This document shows, one piece after another, positions 8,357 through 16,363 of a DNA stretch of 23,310 nucleotides. The translations under genes were made by a program, and so were the position numbers. The notes under the pieces were generated by a model, which searched no databases, was not told the DNA's origin, and saw only the letters and a list, made by a program, of their open reading frames with translations. Source of the DNA: Immundisolibacter sp. (GTDB taxonomy: Bacteria > Pseudomonadota > Gammaproteobacteria > Immundisolibacterales > Immundisolibacteraceae); the NCBI RefSeq assembly GCF_041601295.1, contig NZ_JBFIII010000046.1:1-23310 (forward strand), read 5' to 3'. The stretch's first letter is position 1. The number at the start of each line of letters is the position of its first letter.

Positions 8357-10129
8357 TCACAGGCCATGCTGCTGAAACCACAGCTCCAGCAGGGTGATCT
8401 GCCACAGTTTCGAGCCCCGCAGTGGCGTGATGTGTGACTCTGGCTCAGCCAGCAGGGTATCCACATACCCGGTCCTGAACAGGCCCCGCTGGCGGGCCCG
8501 CGGCTGCAGCAGGACATCGCGCACGAAGTCCAGGTAAGCGCCGCGGATGAACTTCAGCGCCGGCACCGGGAAATAGCCCTTCGGCCGGTCGATGACAGCG
8601 GCCGGTATCAGCCGGCGCGCCGCTTCCTTGAGCACGTACTTGCCGCCGTCGCGAATCTTGTGTTCAGCCGGAATCCGCGCCGCCAGCTCCACCAGCTCGT
8701 GGTCGAGGAACGGCACCCGCGCCTCCAGGCCCCAGGCCATGGTCATGTTGTCGACACGCTTGACCGGATCGTCCACCAGCATCACGGTCGTGTCCAGGCG
8801 CAGCGCCTTGTCGATACCGGTCTGCGCGCCCGGCTGAGCAAAATGCGCGGCGACGAAGGCCCGGCTGTAGTCCTCGGTCACCAGGTGCGGCTCCACGCAG
8901 CGCGCGTACTCGTCATGCCCGCGGTCGAAGAAATGCCGTGCGTAATCATCCAGCGGGCTGTGGCTGCCCAGCAACGGCGGGTACCAGTGATAGCCGCCAA
9001 ACACCTCGTCCGCACCCTGCCCGCTTTGCACCACCTTCACGTGCTGCGATACCTGCTGCGAGAGTAGATAAAAGCCCACCGCATCGTGGCTGACCATTGG
9101 CTCGGACATGGCGGCAACACAGTTTGGCAGGGCCGGCAACAGGCGGTCGGCACCGATGAAAATGCGCTCGTGCCGGGTGCCGTAATGGCGGGCGATGAGG
9201 TCCGAGTACTCGAACTCGTCCCCTTTCTCCTCGCCCACCGACTCGAAGCCGATCGAGAACGTATGCAGCCCCTGCTGCCCGGCCTCGGCCAGCAAACCGA
9301 CGATCAGGCTCGAGTCCAGGCCGCCGGACAGCAGCACACCGACCGGCACGTCCGCCACCAGGCGCCGACGCACCGCCAGGCTCAGCGTGTCGAACACCTG
9401 ATCCCGCCACGCCTCCATCGCCAGCCCCTCATCCGCGGCGCTGCGCTCGAACACCGGCCGCCAGTAGCAACTGGACTGCATGCGCCCATCCGGCTCGATG
9501 CGCAGCGTGGTGGCCGGCGGCAACTTGCGCACGCCCTGCAGCATGGTGTGTGGCGCCGGCACCACGGCGTGAAACGACATGTAATGGTGCAAGGCCACCG
9601 GATCGATGGCGGTATCCACACCGCCGGCAGCCAGCAGGGCCGGCAACGTTGATGCAAAACGGAACAGGCTCGACTGCTCGCTGTAATACAGCGGCTTGAT
9701 GCCGAGCCGGTCGCGCGCCAGAAACACCACGCCGCTATCGCGTTCCCAGATCGCGAACGCGAACATGCCCTGCAGGCGCTTTACGCAATCCGCGCCCCAG
9801 GCGTGGTACGCCTTGAGAATGACCTCGGTATCACCGGACGAAAAGAACCGATAGCCAAGCTCCTGTAGCTGGCCGCGCAACTCGGGATAGTTGTAAATGG
9901 CGCCATTGAACACCAGCAGCAGCCCGAGCTCGTTGTCCAGCATCGGCTGCTGGGCCCGCGCGCTGATGTCAATAATCTTCAGGCGTCGGTGACCAAAGGC
10001 GACCGGCCCGTAGCCGACACTTCCCTGTCCGTCCGGGCCTCGCGGCGCCAGCACCTCAGCCATCCGGTCAACGCCCGCCAGGTCAGCCCTGAGGCCATCA
10101 AAACGAATCTCACCCGCGATGCCGCACAT
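8357..10129 (-). CDS. asnO: N-acetylglutaminylglutamine amidotransferase (asparagine-synthase-like)
   Basis: The 590-residue class II glutamine amidotransferase begins MCGIAGEIRF, so Cys2 becomes the N-terminal nucleophile after methionine removal. The glutaminase domain (to about 210) has RGPDGQGS, LVFNGAIYNY and SSGDTEVI. The synthetase domain has the PP-loop LLSGGLDSS at 266-274 and QSGQGADEVFGGY. It amidates the C-terminal carboxylate of N-acetylglutaminylglutamine to finish the osmolyte NAGGN. Context separates it from ordinary AsnB, since ngg and the M42 peptidase follow directly. ATG at 10129 is preceded by GGAGAGGGC. It is the first gene of the operon, with a 360-base upstream region where osmotic control would be expected. 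Length agrees with the trio amidotransferase family (TIGR03104 type). Confidence 0.95.
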   Translation of the reverse strand: MCGIAGEIRFDGLRADLAGVDRMAEVLAPRGPDGQGSVGYGPVAFGHRRLKIIDISARAQQPMLDNELGLLLVFNGAIYNYPELRGQLQELGYRFFSSGDTEVILKAYHAWGADCVKRLQGMFAFAIWERDSGVVFLARDRLGIKPLYYSEQSSLFRFASTLPALLAAGGVDTAIDPVALHHYMSFHAVVPAPHTMLQGVRKLPPATTLRIEPDGRMQSSCYWRPVFERSAADEGLAMEAWRDQVFDTLSLAVRRRLVADVPVGVLLSGGLDSSLIVGLLAEAGQQGLHTFSIGFESVGEEKGDEFEYSDLIARHYGTRHERIFIGADRLLPALPNCVAAMSEPMVSHDAVGFYLLSQQVSQHVKVVQSGQGADEVFGGYHWYPPLLGSHSPLDDYARHFFDRGHDEYARCVEPHLVTEDYSRAFVAAHFAQPGAQTGIDKALRLDTTVMLVDDPVKRVDNMTMAWGLEARVPFLDHELVELAARIPAEHKIRDGGKYVLKEAARRLIPAAVIDRPKGYFPVPALKFIRGAYLDFVRDVLLQPRARQRGLFRTGYVDTLLAEPESHITPLRGSKLWQITLLELWFQQHGL

Positions 10130-10489
10130 GCCCTCTCCTGGTTCGGATTCCCACTACCAGAAGGATGGGCCAGAAATCCTGGCAGCAGCGTCTGGTCATC
10201 ATCCTGTAGCTTGTGCTTGAAATGCCGGGCGCGACCCGAGCCGCAAGACTAAAGATCAAGACCATAAAGACCAGAAAGAATCAAAAACAATTCTGCAAGC
10301 TTCCACTTCCGGGAAGCAGCAAGCGTATGGAATTACGCCAGCAATGGCAACTCGCCGCCCTGGGGTGTTCGAGGATCATCCCCCATGAATCCGCTGCCCG
10401 GATCAGGGAAAAATCAAACTTATCGCCCAAATACCGCTGAAACCTGGAGCACAAAGCCCGGCCACCACCTGGCACCGTCCCGGCCTGGC
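10130..10489. promoter_or_regulatory. Upstream region of the NAGGN operon with purine/pyrimidine-biased tract
   Basis: This 360-base stretch contains no convincing gene; the short open frames in it resemble nothing known. It is clearly more AT-rich than the surrounding coding DNA. At 10246-10290 the plus strand is rich in AAGA-like repeats (AAGACTAAAGATC, AAGACCATAAAGACC, AGAAAGAATC), so the asnO transcript leader would be pyrimidine-rich there. A hairpin GCTTCC/GGAAGC lies at 10299-10317, and on the minus strand a TTGTTTTTG run follows about ten bases later. This could be a weak terminator for the upstream hydratase transcript. I could not fix a -35/-10 pair for asnO. Confidence 0.4.
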
Positions 10490-11335
10490 CTACGCCGCCT
10501 CGCCCTGTGCCGAAAAGGAAAAGCCGAAACTGCCCAGGCGTCCGTAGTCGGCGTGGAACACGTCACCTGGCGCCACCGGCACGGCACGCGTGAACGAACC
10601 GGCCAGAATCACCTGCCCCGCTTCCAGCCCCACGCCGTGCCGGGCGAAGCGCCGCGCCAGCCAGGCAATACCGGCCGCCGGATGGCCCAGCACGCCGGCC
10701 GCCAGACCGGTCTCCTCGACTACGCCATTGCGGTACAGCACCGCGCCGGCCCAACGCAAATCGATGTCGAGCGGGCGCACCGGCCGGCCGGCCAGCACCA
10801 CGCCGGCACTGGCGGCGTTGTCGGCGATGGTGTCGAGCACGCCCCGCCGCTGGCCGGTTTCGGCATCCACGCGCTGAGTCCGGGCGTCGATGATCTCGAT
10901 TGCCGGCTGCACGTACTCGGTCGCGTCGAGCACTTCGGTCACCGACACCGCCCCACCGGCCAGCGGCCGGCCGAGCACGAAGGCCAGTTCCACCTCCACC
11001 ATCGGCACGATGAAGCGATCACCCGGAATGACCTCGCCGTCGGCAAAGAACATGTCATCCAGCAGCGTGCCGTAGTCCGGCTCGCTGATGCCGAAGGCCT
11101 GCTGCATGGCACGCGAGGTCAGGCCAATCTTGCGGCCGCGTATGCTCCGCCCAATAGCGATCTTGTGCGCCATCCACGCCACCTGGATGGCGTAGCTGTC
11201 GTCGATGGTCAGCTGCGGAAAATCCCGCAGCAGTTGTCGCCGGGGCGTGCGCGTGCGCTCCGCCTGCTCCAGCTCGGCGACGATGGTCTCGATCGCGGTG
11301 GGGGTCAGTGCCGACGCGGCGCGGCGCCTAGCCAC
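10490..11335 (-). CDS. hpaH: 2-oxohept-3-enedioate / 2-hydroxypentadienoate-type hydratase (HpaH/MhpD family)
   Basis: The 281-residue protein is a metal-dependent dienoate hydratase of the fumarylacetoacetase superfamily, adding water to 2-oxo-3-enoate products of ring cleavage to give 4-hydroxy-2-oxo acids. It follows E. coli HpcG/HpaH closely: RGRKIGLTSRAMQ (Lys69), ISEPDYGTLLDDMFF, FIVPMVEVELAFVL (Glu114, Glu116), QPAIEIIDAR, DTIADNAASAGVVL, RNGVVEETGLAAGVLGHPA and a GQVILAGSFTRAVP end. The chosen GTG at 11335 overlaps the hydrolase stop by eight bases and has a weak ribosome site, so translation is probably coupled. The N-terminus is about ten residues longer than HpaH, so a later start cannot be excluded. 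Its natural partner is an aldolase such as the HpaI-like enzyme at 407-1174. A true 4-hydroxyphenylacetate pathway is not shown. Confidence 0.93.
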   Translation of the reverse strand: MARRRAASALTPTAIETIVAELEQAERTRTPRRQLLRDFPQLTIDDSYAIQVAWMAHKIAIGRSIRGRKIGLTSRAMQQAFGISEPDYGTLLDDMFFADGEVIPGDRFIVPMVEVELAFVLGRPLAGGAVSVTEVLDATEYVQPAIEIIDARTQRVDAETGQRRGVLDTIADNAASAGVVLAGRPVRPLDIDLRWAGAVLYRNGVVEETGLAAGVLGHPAAGIAWLARRFARHGVGLEAGQVILAGSFTRAVPVAPGDVFHADYGRLGSFGFSFSAQGEAA

Positions 11336-12173
11336 CGAAGTGCTTCACGATCAACGGGTACATGGCGTCCCAGCGCTGGGTCTGTGCCCAGTGACCGCAG
11401 CGATCGAGCACGTGCAGCTCGGCGTTTTTCAGATGCTGCAGGAAGTACAGGCTGGTTTCCAGCGGCACGATGCGGTCCTGACGGCCATGCACGATGCACA
11501 CCTCGTGCGGCAGCCGCGACAGCGCGATCTGCGGCACGATCAGCTGGTCCATGCCGTCGCGCATGGCGGCGAACATGTTCTCCTGCACCGCGCGTATCTT
11601 GGGGTCGGTGGCGGTGGCAAAACGCGTCTGGACGATGTTCTCCAGCTCCGGCACGGCGGCCGGATCATGCACGAAGCTGTGCATCATCTCGCGGTAGCGG
11701 GCGATGCGCGGATCGTCGTAGAAAGCCAGCAGGCGATGCATTTCGTAGGTCCAGTGGTGCGGCGCGCCGATGGCACCCATCAGCAGCACCTTGTCGAAAC
11801 GCTCCCGCGCCTGCACCAGCATGTGCAGGGTCAGGGCACCACCCATGGAGTTGCCGACCACGTGGGCACGCTCCAGGCCCATGGTGTCCATCAGGCCCAG
11901 CAACTGTTCCACGCGGGCGCCAATCCAGCCCAGAATGTGCCGCGGCAGCTCGGCCGGCAGTTCAGTCTGTCCAAAGCCGGTCAGGTCCGGCGCAATCACG
12001 TAGTAGTGTTTGGCCAGGTCCGGCATGCATCGGGTCCAGTTCGATGCCGCCGTTGCACCCGGACCCGCGCCGTGCAGCAGGATCGCCGGTGGTGCCTTGG
12101 GATCGCCCGCCAGCAGCACATGACTGGCCAGCGCGCCGGACTGGATTGTTTTCTCGACTATGGATGTGCTCAC
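11328..12173 (-). CDS. Alpha/beta hydrolase, meta-cleavage-product (C-C) hydrolase type
   Basis: The 281-residue protein has the alpha/beta-hydrolase layout of enzymes that split vinylogous 1,5-diketones made by extradiol ring cleavage (DmpD, TodF, BphD, MhpC types). Seen are the oxyanion loop ILLHGAGPGATAASNW (about 31-46), the nucleophile elbow VVGNSMGGAL with Ser109, the acid CIVHGRQDRIVP with Asp233 and the base DRCGHWAQTQRW with His261. The products would be a carboxylic acid and a 2-hydroxy-2,4-dienoate, the direct substrate class of the overlapping hydratase gene. GTG at 12173 is chosen over an upstream ATG at 12236 because GGGAG lies six bases before it and the family starts near here. 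It is first in a minus-strand pair and divergent from the UMF1 gene. The ring-fission substrate is unknown. Confidence 0.92.
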   Translation of the reverse strand: MSTSIVEKTIQSGALASHVLLAGDPKAPPAILLHGAGPGATAASNWTRCMPDLAKHYYVIAPDLTGFGQTELPAELPRHILGWIGARVEQLLGLMDTMGLERAHVVGNSMGGALTLHMLVQARERFDKVLLMGAIGAPHHWTYEMHRLLAFYDDPRIARYREMMHSFVHDPAAVPELENIVQTRFATATDPKIRAVQENMFAAMRDGMDQLIVPQIALSRLPHEVCIVHGRQDRIVPLETSLYFLQHLKNAELHVLDRCGHWAQTQRWDAMYPLIVKHFGG

Positions 12174-12310
12174 AGGTAACTCCCGATGATGAAACGGCAA
12201 TCTGGCGTTGATCGGCACGCCTCGGCGCACCGGCAACCTGCGGCAATTGTAGCCGCGTGTCGGCGGCCGTCAGTGCCACGGCGCTTGCACGTCCCAGCCC
12301 GAACCCGCGC
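12174..12310. promoter_or_regulatory. Divergent promoter region, hydrolase / UMF1 transporter
   Basis: These 137 bases must serve both the hydrolase-hydratase transcript and the UMF1 gene. No confident -35/-10 elements or operator palindrome were found. Confidence 0.3.
12180..12184 (-). promoter_or_regulatory. Ribosome binding site of the C-C hydrolase gene
   Basis: GGGAG on the minus strand, six bases before GTG at 12173. It supports the GTG start over the ATG at 12236, which lacks such a site. Confidence 0.75.
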
Positions 12311-13582
12311 ATGACCGAATCCGACACCGGGACGCCGGGGCTGCTGCGCCGCTGGGCGCTGTACGACTTCGCCAACAGTGCCTTTCCGACCGTCATCCAG
12401 ACCTTCATCTTCGCGGCGTATTTCACGCGTCAGGTGGCGCCTGATCCCATCACCGGCAGCGCCCTGTGGGGCACGGCCATCGGTTTGTCCGGCCTGCTGG
12501 TGGCGGTGTTGTCGCCGATCCTTGGCGCCATTGCCGACCAGGGCGGTGGAATCCGCGCCTGGCTGATCGGCACTACCGCGCTGTGCGTGCTGCCGACGGC
12601 CGCGCTGTGGTGGATTACGCCGCACTCGCCCTACCTGATAACAGCCCTGGTGCTGGTCGGCACGGCGGCGCTCGGCATGGAACTGGCAAGCGTGTTCTAC
12701 AACTCGCTGCTGCCGCGGTTGGCGCCGGTCGAGCGGCTGGGGCGCTGGTCGGGCTGGGGCTGGGGTCTGGGCTATGCCGGCGGGCTGGGCTGTTTGTTGC
12801 TGGCCCTGTTCGGGCTGGTCAGCGAAGATGCCTGGTGGCCGTTGCCGCGCGGCGATGCCAGCCACGTGAGGGCCACCTTCGTGCTCGCGGCGGTGTGGTT
12901 CGCGGTGTTTTCCCTGCCGCTGCTCACGGCGCGCCTCCCTGGCCCACAGCTGCGGCGCCGGCTCGAACTGGGCAAGAGCCTTGGCAGCTTGTGGCACACC
13001 TTGCGCGGCCTGACCTGGCGCAGTCCGCTGCTGCGTTTTCTGATCGCCCGCATGCTCTACAGCGACGGTCTGGCCACGCTGTTTGCCTTCGGCGGGGTCT
13101 ACGCTGCCGGCAGTTTTGCCATGGACGAATCCCAGGTACTGGCGTTTGGCATCGGCCTGAACATCACCGCCGGCCTGGGTGCCGTGGTGTTTGCCCCGCT
13201 CGATGATCGCCTGGGCAGCCGCAACACCATCGCGCTGGCCCTGGTGGGATTGCTGCTGGCCGGTGCCGGCACCCTGCTGGCCCAGTCCAGCACGGGATTC
13301 TGGATCGCCGGACTGGCCCTGGGTATCTTCGTCGGACCCGCGCAGGCCGCCAGTCGTACCTTACTGGCGCGCGTCGCGCCGCCCGAACAACGCGCGCAGG
13401 TATTTGGCCTGTTCTCGTTGTCGGGTAAGGCCACTGCGTTTCTGGGACCGATGCTGGTCGGCTGGGTGACCTTTGGCAGCGGCAGTCAACGCATCGGCAT
13501 GGCAGTAATTCTGGTGCTATGGCTGGTCGGTCTGGGCCTGTTGCTCACCTTGCCGGCGGATCGGCCCGGCGCGCGTGAATGA
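12311..13582 (+). CDS. MFS transporter of the UMF1 / Atg22-like family
   Basis: The product is a polytopic inner-membrane protein with about twelve hydrophobic segments. Its start, RRWALYDFANSAFPTVIQTF, is the signature of the UMF1/Atg22-like major facilitator group. Other landmarks are LSPILGAIADQGG after the second segment, WGWGLGYAGGLG mid-protein and LFSLSGKATAFLGPML near the end. ATG at 12311 is preferred (423 residues) because relatives begin close to the signature. A GTG at 12257 would add 18 residues, and neither start has a good ribosome site. The stop lies 38 bases inside the converging acyl-activating gene. The substrate of bacterial UMF1 proteins is poorly known. Placement beside an Aas-like enzyme resembles the E. 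coli lplT-aas pair, which suggests a lysophospholipid or lipid-related cargo; that is inference. Confidence 0.85.
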   Translation: MTESDTGTPGLLRRWALYDFANSAFPTVIQTFIFAAYFTRQVAPDPITGSALWGTAIGLSGLLVAVLSPILGAIADQGGGIRAWLIGTTALCVLPTAALWWITPHSPYLITALVLVGTAALGMELASVFYNSLLPRLAPVERLGRWSGWGWGLGYAGGLGCLLLALFGLVSEDAWWPLPRGDASHVRATFVLAAVWFAVFSLPLLTARLPGPQLRRRLELGKSLGSLWHTLRGLTWRSPLLRFLIARMLYSDGLATLFAFGGVYAAGSFAMDESQVLAFGIGLNITAGLGAVVFAPLDDRLGSRNTIALALVGLLLAGAGTLLAQSSTGFWIAGLALGIFVGPAQAASRTLLARVAPPEQRAQVFGLFSLSGKATAFLGPMLVGWVTFGSGSQRIGMAVILVLWLVGLGLLLTLPADRPGARE

Positions 13583-16202
13583 GTTCGGCCACCGCCTGAT
13601 GCAAGGCGCGCGCCGCGCGCTCGTGCGGCTGGCCTGGGCCGGGCCCCGCCAGCAGCCCGGCTGCCAGTAACGGCGCGCCAATGTGTACCGTGATCTGCCT
13701 GGCGCGTGGCCAGCGCCGGGCCATCGGCCAGGCCCGGTAAGCGCCTTCTATGTACACCGGCAACACCGGCACGTCGGTATGTTCCAGCAGCAGGCCGATG
13801 CCGGGCAGGAACGGCTCAAGCGCACCGCTTCTGGAACGGGCGCCTTCCGGAAACCAGACCAGCGCATTACCGGCCCTCAGTGCCGCCAGGCCGAAGGCCA
13901 GGCTGGACAGCGCCCGCCGCTCGGAATCCATTGGCAACACCCGCGCCAGGCGCGACACCGCCCGCATCGGCGGGCTGGCCAGCATGATCCCGGCCCAACC
14001 GGCCCAGCACAGCCGCTGCAAGCTGCGTCGGCCCAGTGCCGCCCCCAGTGCTGGCGCGTCGAGATAGCTGCTGTGATTCGGCGCCAGCAGGTAGGCCCCG
14101 CGCGCCGGCAAATTCTGTGCGCCCAGCACACGCAGCCGGAACACACCCCGCATCAACAGCATGTTAAAACCCAGCAGCAGCCAGCGCAGTGGCAAGGTCC
14201 AGGCTGGTGGCGCGACCAACCAGCGCCGCTGGGCGGGGTCGAGCGCCGATTCCGGATGCTGGAGCAAGGTCTGCGGCAACGCCGAGTCAGCAACGCTGAC
14301 TTCGCGCAACAAGTCCCGCACGGTCGCTATGCGGGAGATGGCTTCCTCGGACAGCTGCACGCCGCTTCGGGACGCGATGTCCATGCCGAAGTTCAGCCAA
14401 CCGAGCGAGTCGAGCCCCAGGTCAAGCTGCACGTGGCTGTCCGGCGTCAGCGGGCGGTCGGCATAGCGTTCGCGCAGGAAGTCCCACACCGCCCGCGCCC
14501 GCGGATCGCCCAGCTGCGCCTCATCCGCGGCGCTCAGGCGCGCTCCGGCACCTGGCCGCTGCTGGACGGCGCGCGCCTCACGATAACGCTCGCCCAGCAG
14601 ATGCCGGCGCAGCTTGCCCAGCGCCGTGCGCTCCAGCGGGCGTTCGGTGACGGCGAACTCCACCACCCGTTGATAGCTGGGCAAACTCTGCGATTGCTCG
14701 GACAGCGCCTGGCGCAAATCCGTCCCGGCATCGTCCGCTGCCGCGGCGACACCTGGCTGCGCGACCAGAAGCGCTACCAGACGACGGTCAATTTGCAGCA
14801 CCGCCGCCTCGACAATCAGCGGGTGCGCCTGATAAACCGCTTCCACCTCCTCCGGCTGAATGTTCTTGCCGCTCTCGGTCACGATCAGGGTCGAGGCGCG
14901 GCCGAGTACTTCGAGGCACCCGTCGCTATCCAGACGGCCCAGGTCGCCGGTGCGAAACCAGCCATCCGGGGTAAATGCGTCCTCATTAGCTTGCGGCAGA
15001 TCGAAATAGCCAGCGAACACGCCACCGCCGCGCACTTCTATTTCGCCGGCGCCGGCCTGCGCCTGATCCTCACCCGGTGGCCGCGCTCCCAGGCGAAGCT
15101 CGGTGCCCGGCACCGGCCGGCCGGCCGTGCCTGACCCACCGTCATCGTGCAGACGCAGTGTCAGCAGCGGCGAGGTTTCGGTCAGACCATAGCCGACCGC
15201 CACCTGCCAGCCCAGGGCACTCAGAGCGTCGTCAAGCTCTGCCTCCAGCGCCGCGCCGCCACACGCCAGCAGACGCAGCTGCGGCGCGAGCTGCCGGTGC
15301 AGAGGCGTCAATACACGGCGGGCAAAACCCGCGCCCAGTCGCGGCGCCGCCAACCGGGCCAGACTACGCAAACCACCCAGCAGGCGGCGGCGCGGCGGCG
15401 ACAAGCCGGCGATTCGGGCATCGATGCCTTCGAGCAGCGCCCGGTACAGGCGCGGCACCCCGATCAGCACGCTGGCTTGTCCCTCGCGTAGCGCGTGCAT
15501 GATCTGCGCCCCACCGGTCGCCCCGGGCAGCAGCAGAACCAGGCCGGCGCACAGCGGCAGCAACAGGCCAATGACCAAGGGATACACATGGTGCATCGGC
15601 AGCGGCAGCAACACCCGGTCGCCGATCCGCGCCAGATCCAGCCCGGCCACCGTGCGCAGCTGATACAGCAGATTGGCGTGGCTGAGCGGCACGCCCTTGG
15701 GCGCACCAGTAGTACCGGAGGTATAGAACATCACCGCCGTGCTGGCCGGGTCGACCGCCACCGTTCGCGTCCGTGTCACCCCTTTCGCCGCCGCAAGATC
15801 AGGCGCCAGCAGAACGGGTAGCCCGCTACCGTGCAGGCGCGGCGCGGTGTCGACGTCGGTAATTGCGCATCGCACCCGGGCATCGTCGAGCACGTGATGC
15901 AGCACCTCGTCCGTGCTGTGTACGTCAAGCGGCAGCAAGACGCCGCCGGCGCGCAGCACCGCCAGCGCCGCCAGCGCCCAGGGAAGTCCGCTTTCCGCCA
16001 GCAACAGCACCCGCTCGCCGGCCCGCAGGCCAGTCTCCTGCAGGGCCGCCGCGGCATGCTCCACGCGCTGTGCCAGCTGCGCATAGCTCAGCGCCTGCTC
16101 GCCCGTGGCCGCGAACCAGCGCAGCGCAGGCGCGTCGCCAAAATCATCCAAGTGCTGGATCAGGCTGACCAGATCGGCAGCCGGCGCAATCTTCAAAGCC
16201 AA
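13545..16202 (-). CDS. Three-domain acyl-CoA/ACP synthetase - acyl carrier protein - PlsC acyltransferase
   Basis: The 885-residue protein fuses three domains. Residues 1-545 are an AMP-forming acyl-activating enzyme, with YTSGTTGAPKG at 160-170, GYGLTETSP at 337-345, RTGD at 417-420 and catalytic Lys530 in ALGKLRR. Residues about 565-640 are an acyl carrier protein with LGLDSLGW, where Ser599 is the phosphopantetheine site. After a hydrophobic helix, residues about 685-875 are a glycerolipid acyltransferase with NHSSYLD (His710, Asp715) and FPEGARSRSG (784-793). The inferred reaction is to activate a free fatty acid, hold it on the built-in carrier and transfer it to a lysophospholipid, similar to E. 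coli Aas but with its own ACP. The start is TTG at 16202 with GGGGG five bases upstream. No ATG occurs before residue 158 and a stop closes the frame upstream. It is divergent from the patatin gene. Confidence 0.92.
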   Translation of the reverse strand: MALKIAPAADLVSLIQHLDDFGDAPALRWFAATGEQALSYAQLAQRVEHAAAALQETGLRAGERVLLLAESGLPWALAALAVLRAGGVLLPLDVHSTDEVLHHVLDDARVRCAITDVDTAPRLHGSGLPVLLAPDLAAAKGVTRTRTVAVDPASTAVMFYTSGTTGAPKGVPLSHANLLYQLRTVAGLDLARIGDRVLLPLPMHHVYPLVIGLLLPLCAGLVLLLPGATGGAQIMHALREGQASVLIGVPRLYRALLEGIDARIAGLSPPRRRLLGGLRSLARLAAPRLGAGFARRVLTPLHRQLAPQLRLLACGGAALEAELDDALSALGWQVAVGYGLTETSPLLTLRLHDDGGSGTAGRPVPGTELRLGARPPGEDQAQAGAGEIEVRGGGVFAGYFDLPQANEDAFTPDGWFRTGDLGRLDSDGCLEVLGRASTLIVTESGKNIQPEEVEAVYQAHPLIVEAAVLQIDRRLVALLVAQPGVAAAADDAGTDLRQALSEQSQSLPSYQRVVEFAVTERPLERTALGKLRRHLLGERYREARAVQQRPGAGARLSAADEAQLGDPRARAVWDFLRERYADRPLTPDSHVQLDLGLDSLGWLNFGMDIASRSGVQLSEEAISRIATVRDLLREVSVADSALPQTLLQHPESALDPAQRRWLVAPPAWTLPLRWLLLGFNMLLMRGVFRLRVLGAQNLPARGAYLLAPNHSSYLDAPALGAALGRRSLQRLCWAGWAGIMLASPPMRAVSRLARVLPMDSERRALSSLAFGLAALRAGNALVWFPEGARSRSGALEPFLPGIGLLLEHTDVPVLPVYIEGAYRAWPMARRWPRARQITVHIGAPLLAAGLLAGPGPGQPHERAARALHQAVAELIHARRADPPAR

Positions 16203-16207
16203 CGCAA

Positions 16208-16212
16208 CCCCC
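16208..16212 (-). promoter_or_regulatory. Ribosome binding site supporting the TTG start of the three-domain acyltransferase
   Basis: GGGGG on the minus strand, five bases before TTG at 16202-16200. With no ATG available upstream in the frame, it decides the start. Confidence 0.55.
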
Positions 16213-16351
16213 TGTTCTGCGTGCCGCCGCTTACCATAGCAAGCCTACACGCATGCCCGGCGCGACCTCTACGACGGGCAATGATCACCTGCCCGAAAAG
16301 GGCGGACACGGCTGGCGCCAGTATCTCGCCGCCGCGACACCCCTTCATCCC

Positions 16352-16355
16352 GGAG
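16352..16355 (+). promoter_or_regulatory. Ribosome binding site deciding the patatin start
   Basis: GGAG eight bases before GTG at 16364. The alternative ATG at 16253 has no such site and would add a 37-residue tail unlike the family. Confidence 0.7.
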
Positions 16356-16363
16356 ACCAAACC

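Larger units (their letters stand above)
16203..16363. promoter_or_regulatory. Shared divergent promoter region, acyltransferase / patatin
   Basis: This 161-base interval lies between two divergent lipid-metabolism genes, so co-regulation is likely. A plus-strand ATG at 16253 in frame with the patatin is not favoured as its start. No clear operator was found. Confidence 0.35.

Noticed and set aside
8357..10129. Annotation of the amidotransferase as ordinary asparagine synthetase AsnB
   Set aside because: The adjacent GNAT/ATP-grasp ligase and M42 peptidase genes make the NAGGN trio, so the substrate is the acetylated dipeptide rather than aspartate.
13683..15134. A 483-codon plus-strand frame opposite the three-domain acyltransferase
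   Set aside because: Composition is dominated by Arg, Gln, Pro and His with no domain; the opposite strand encodes clear catalytic motifs.
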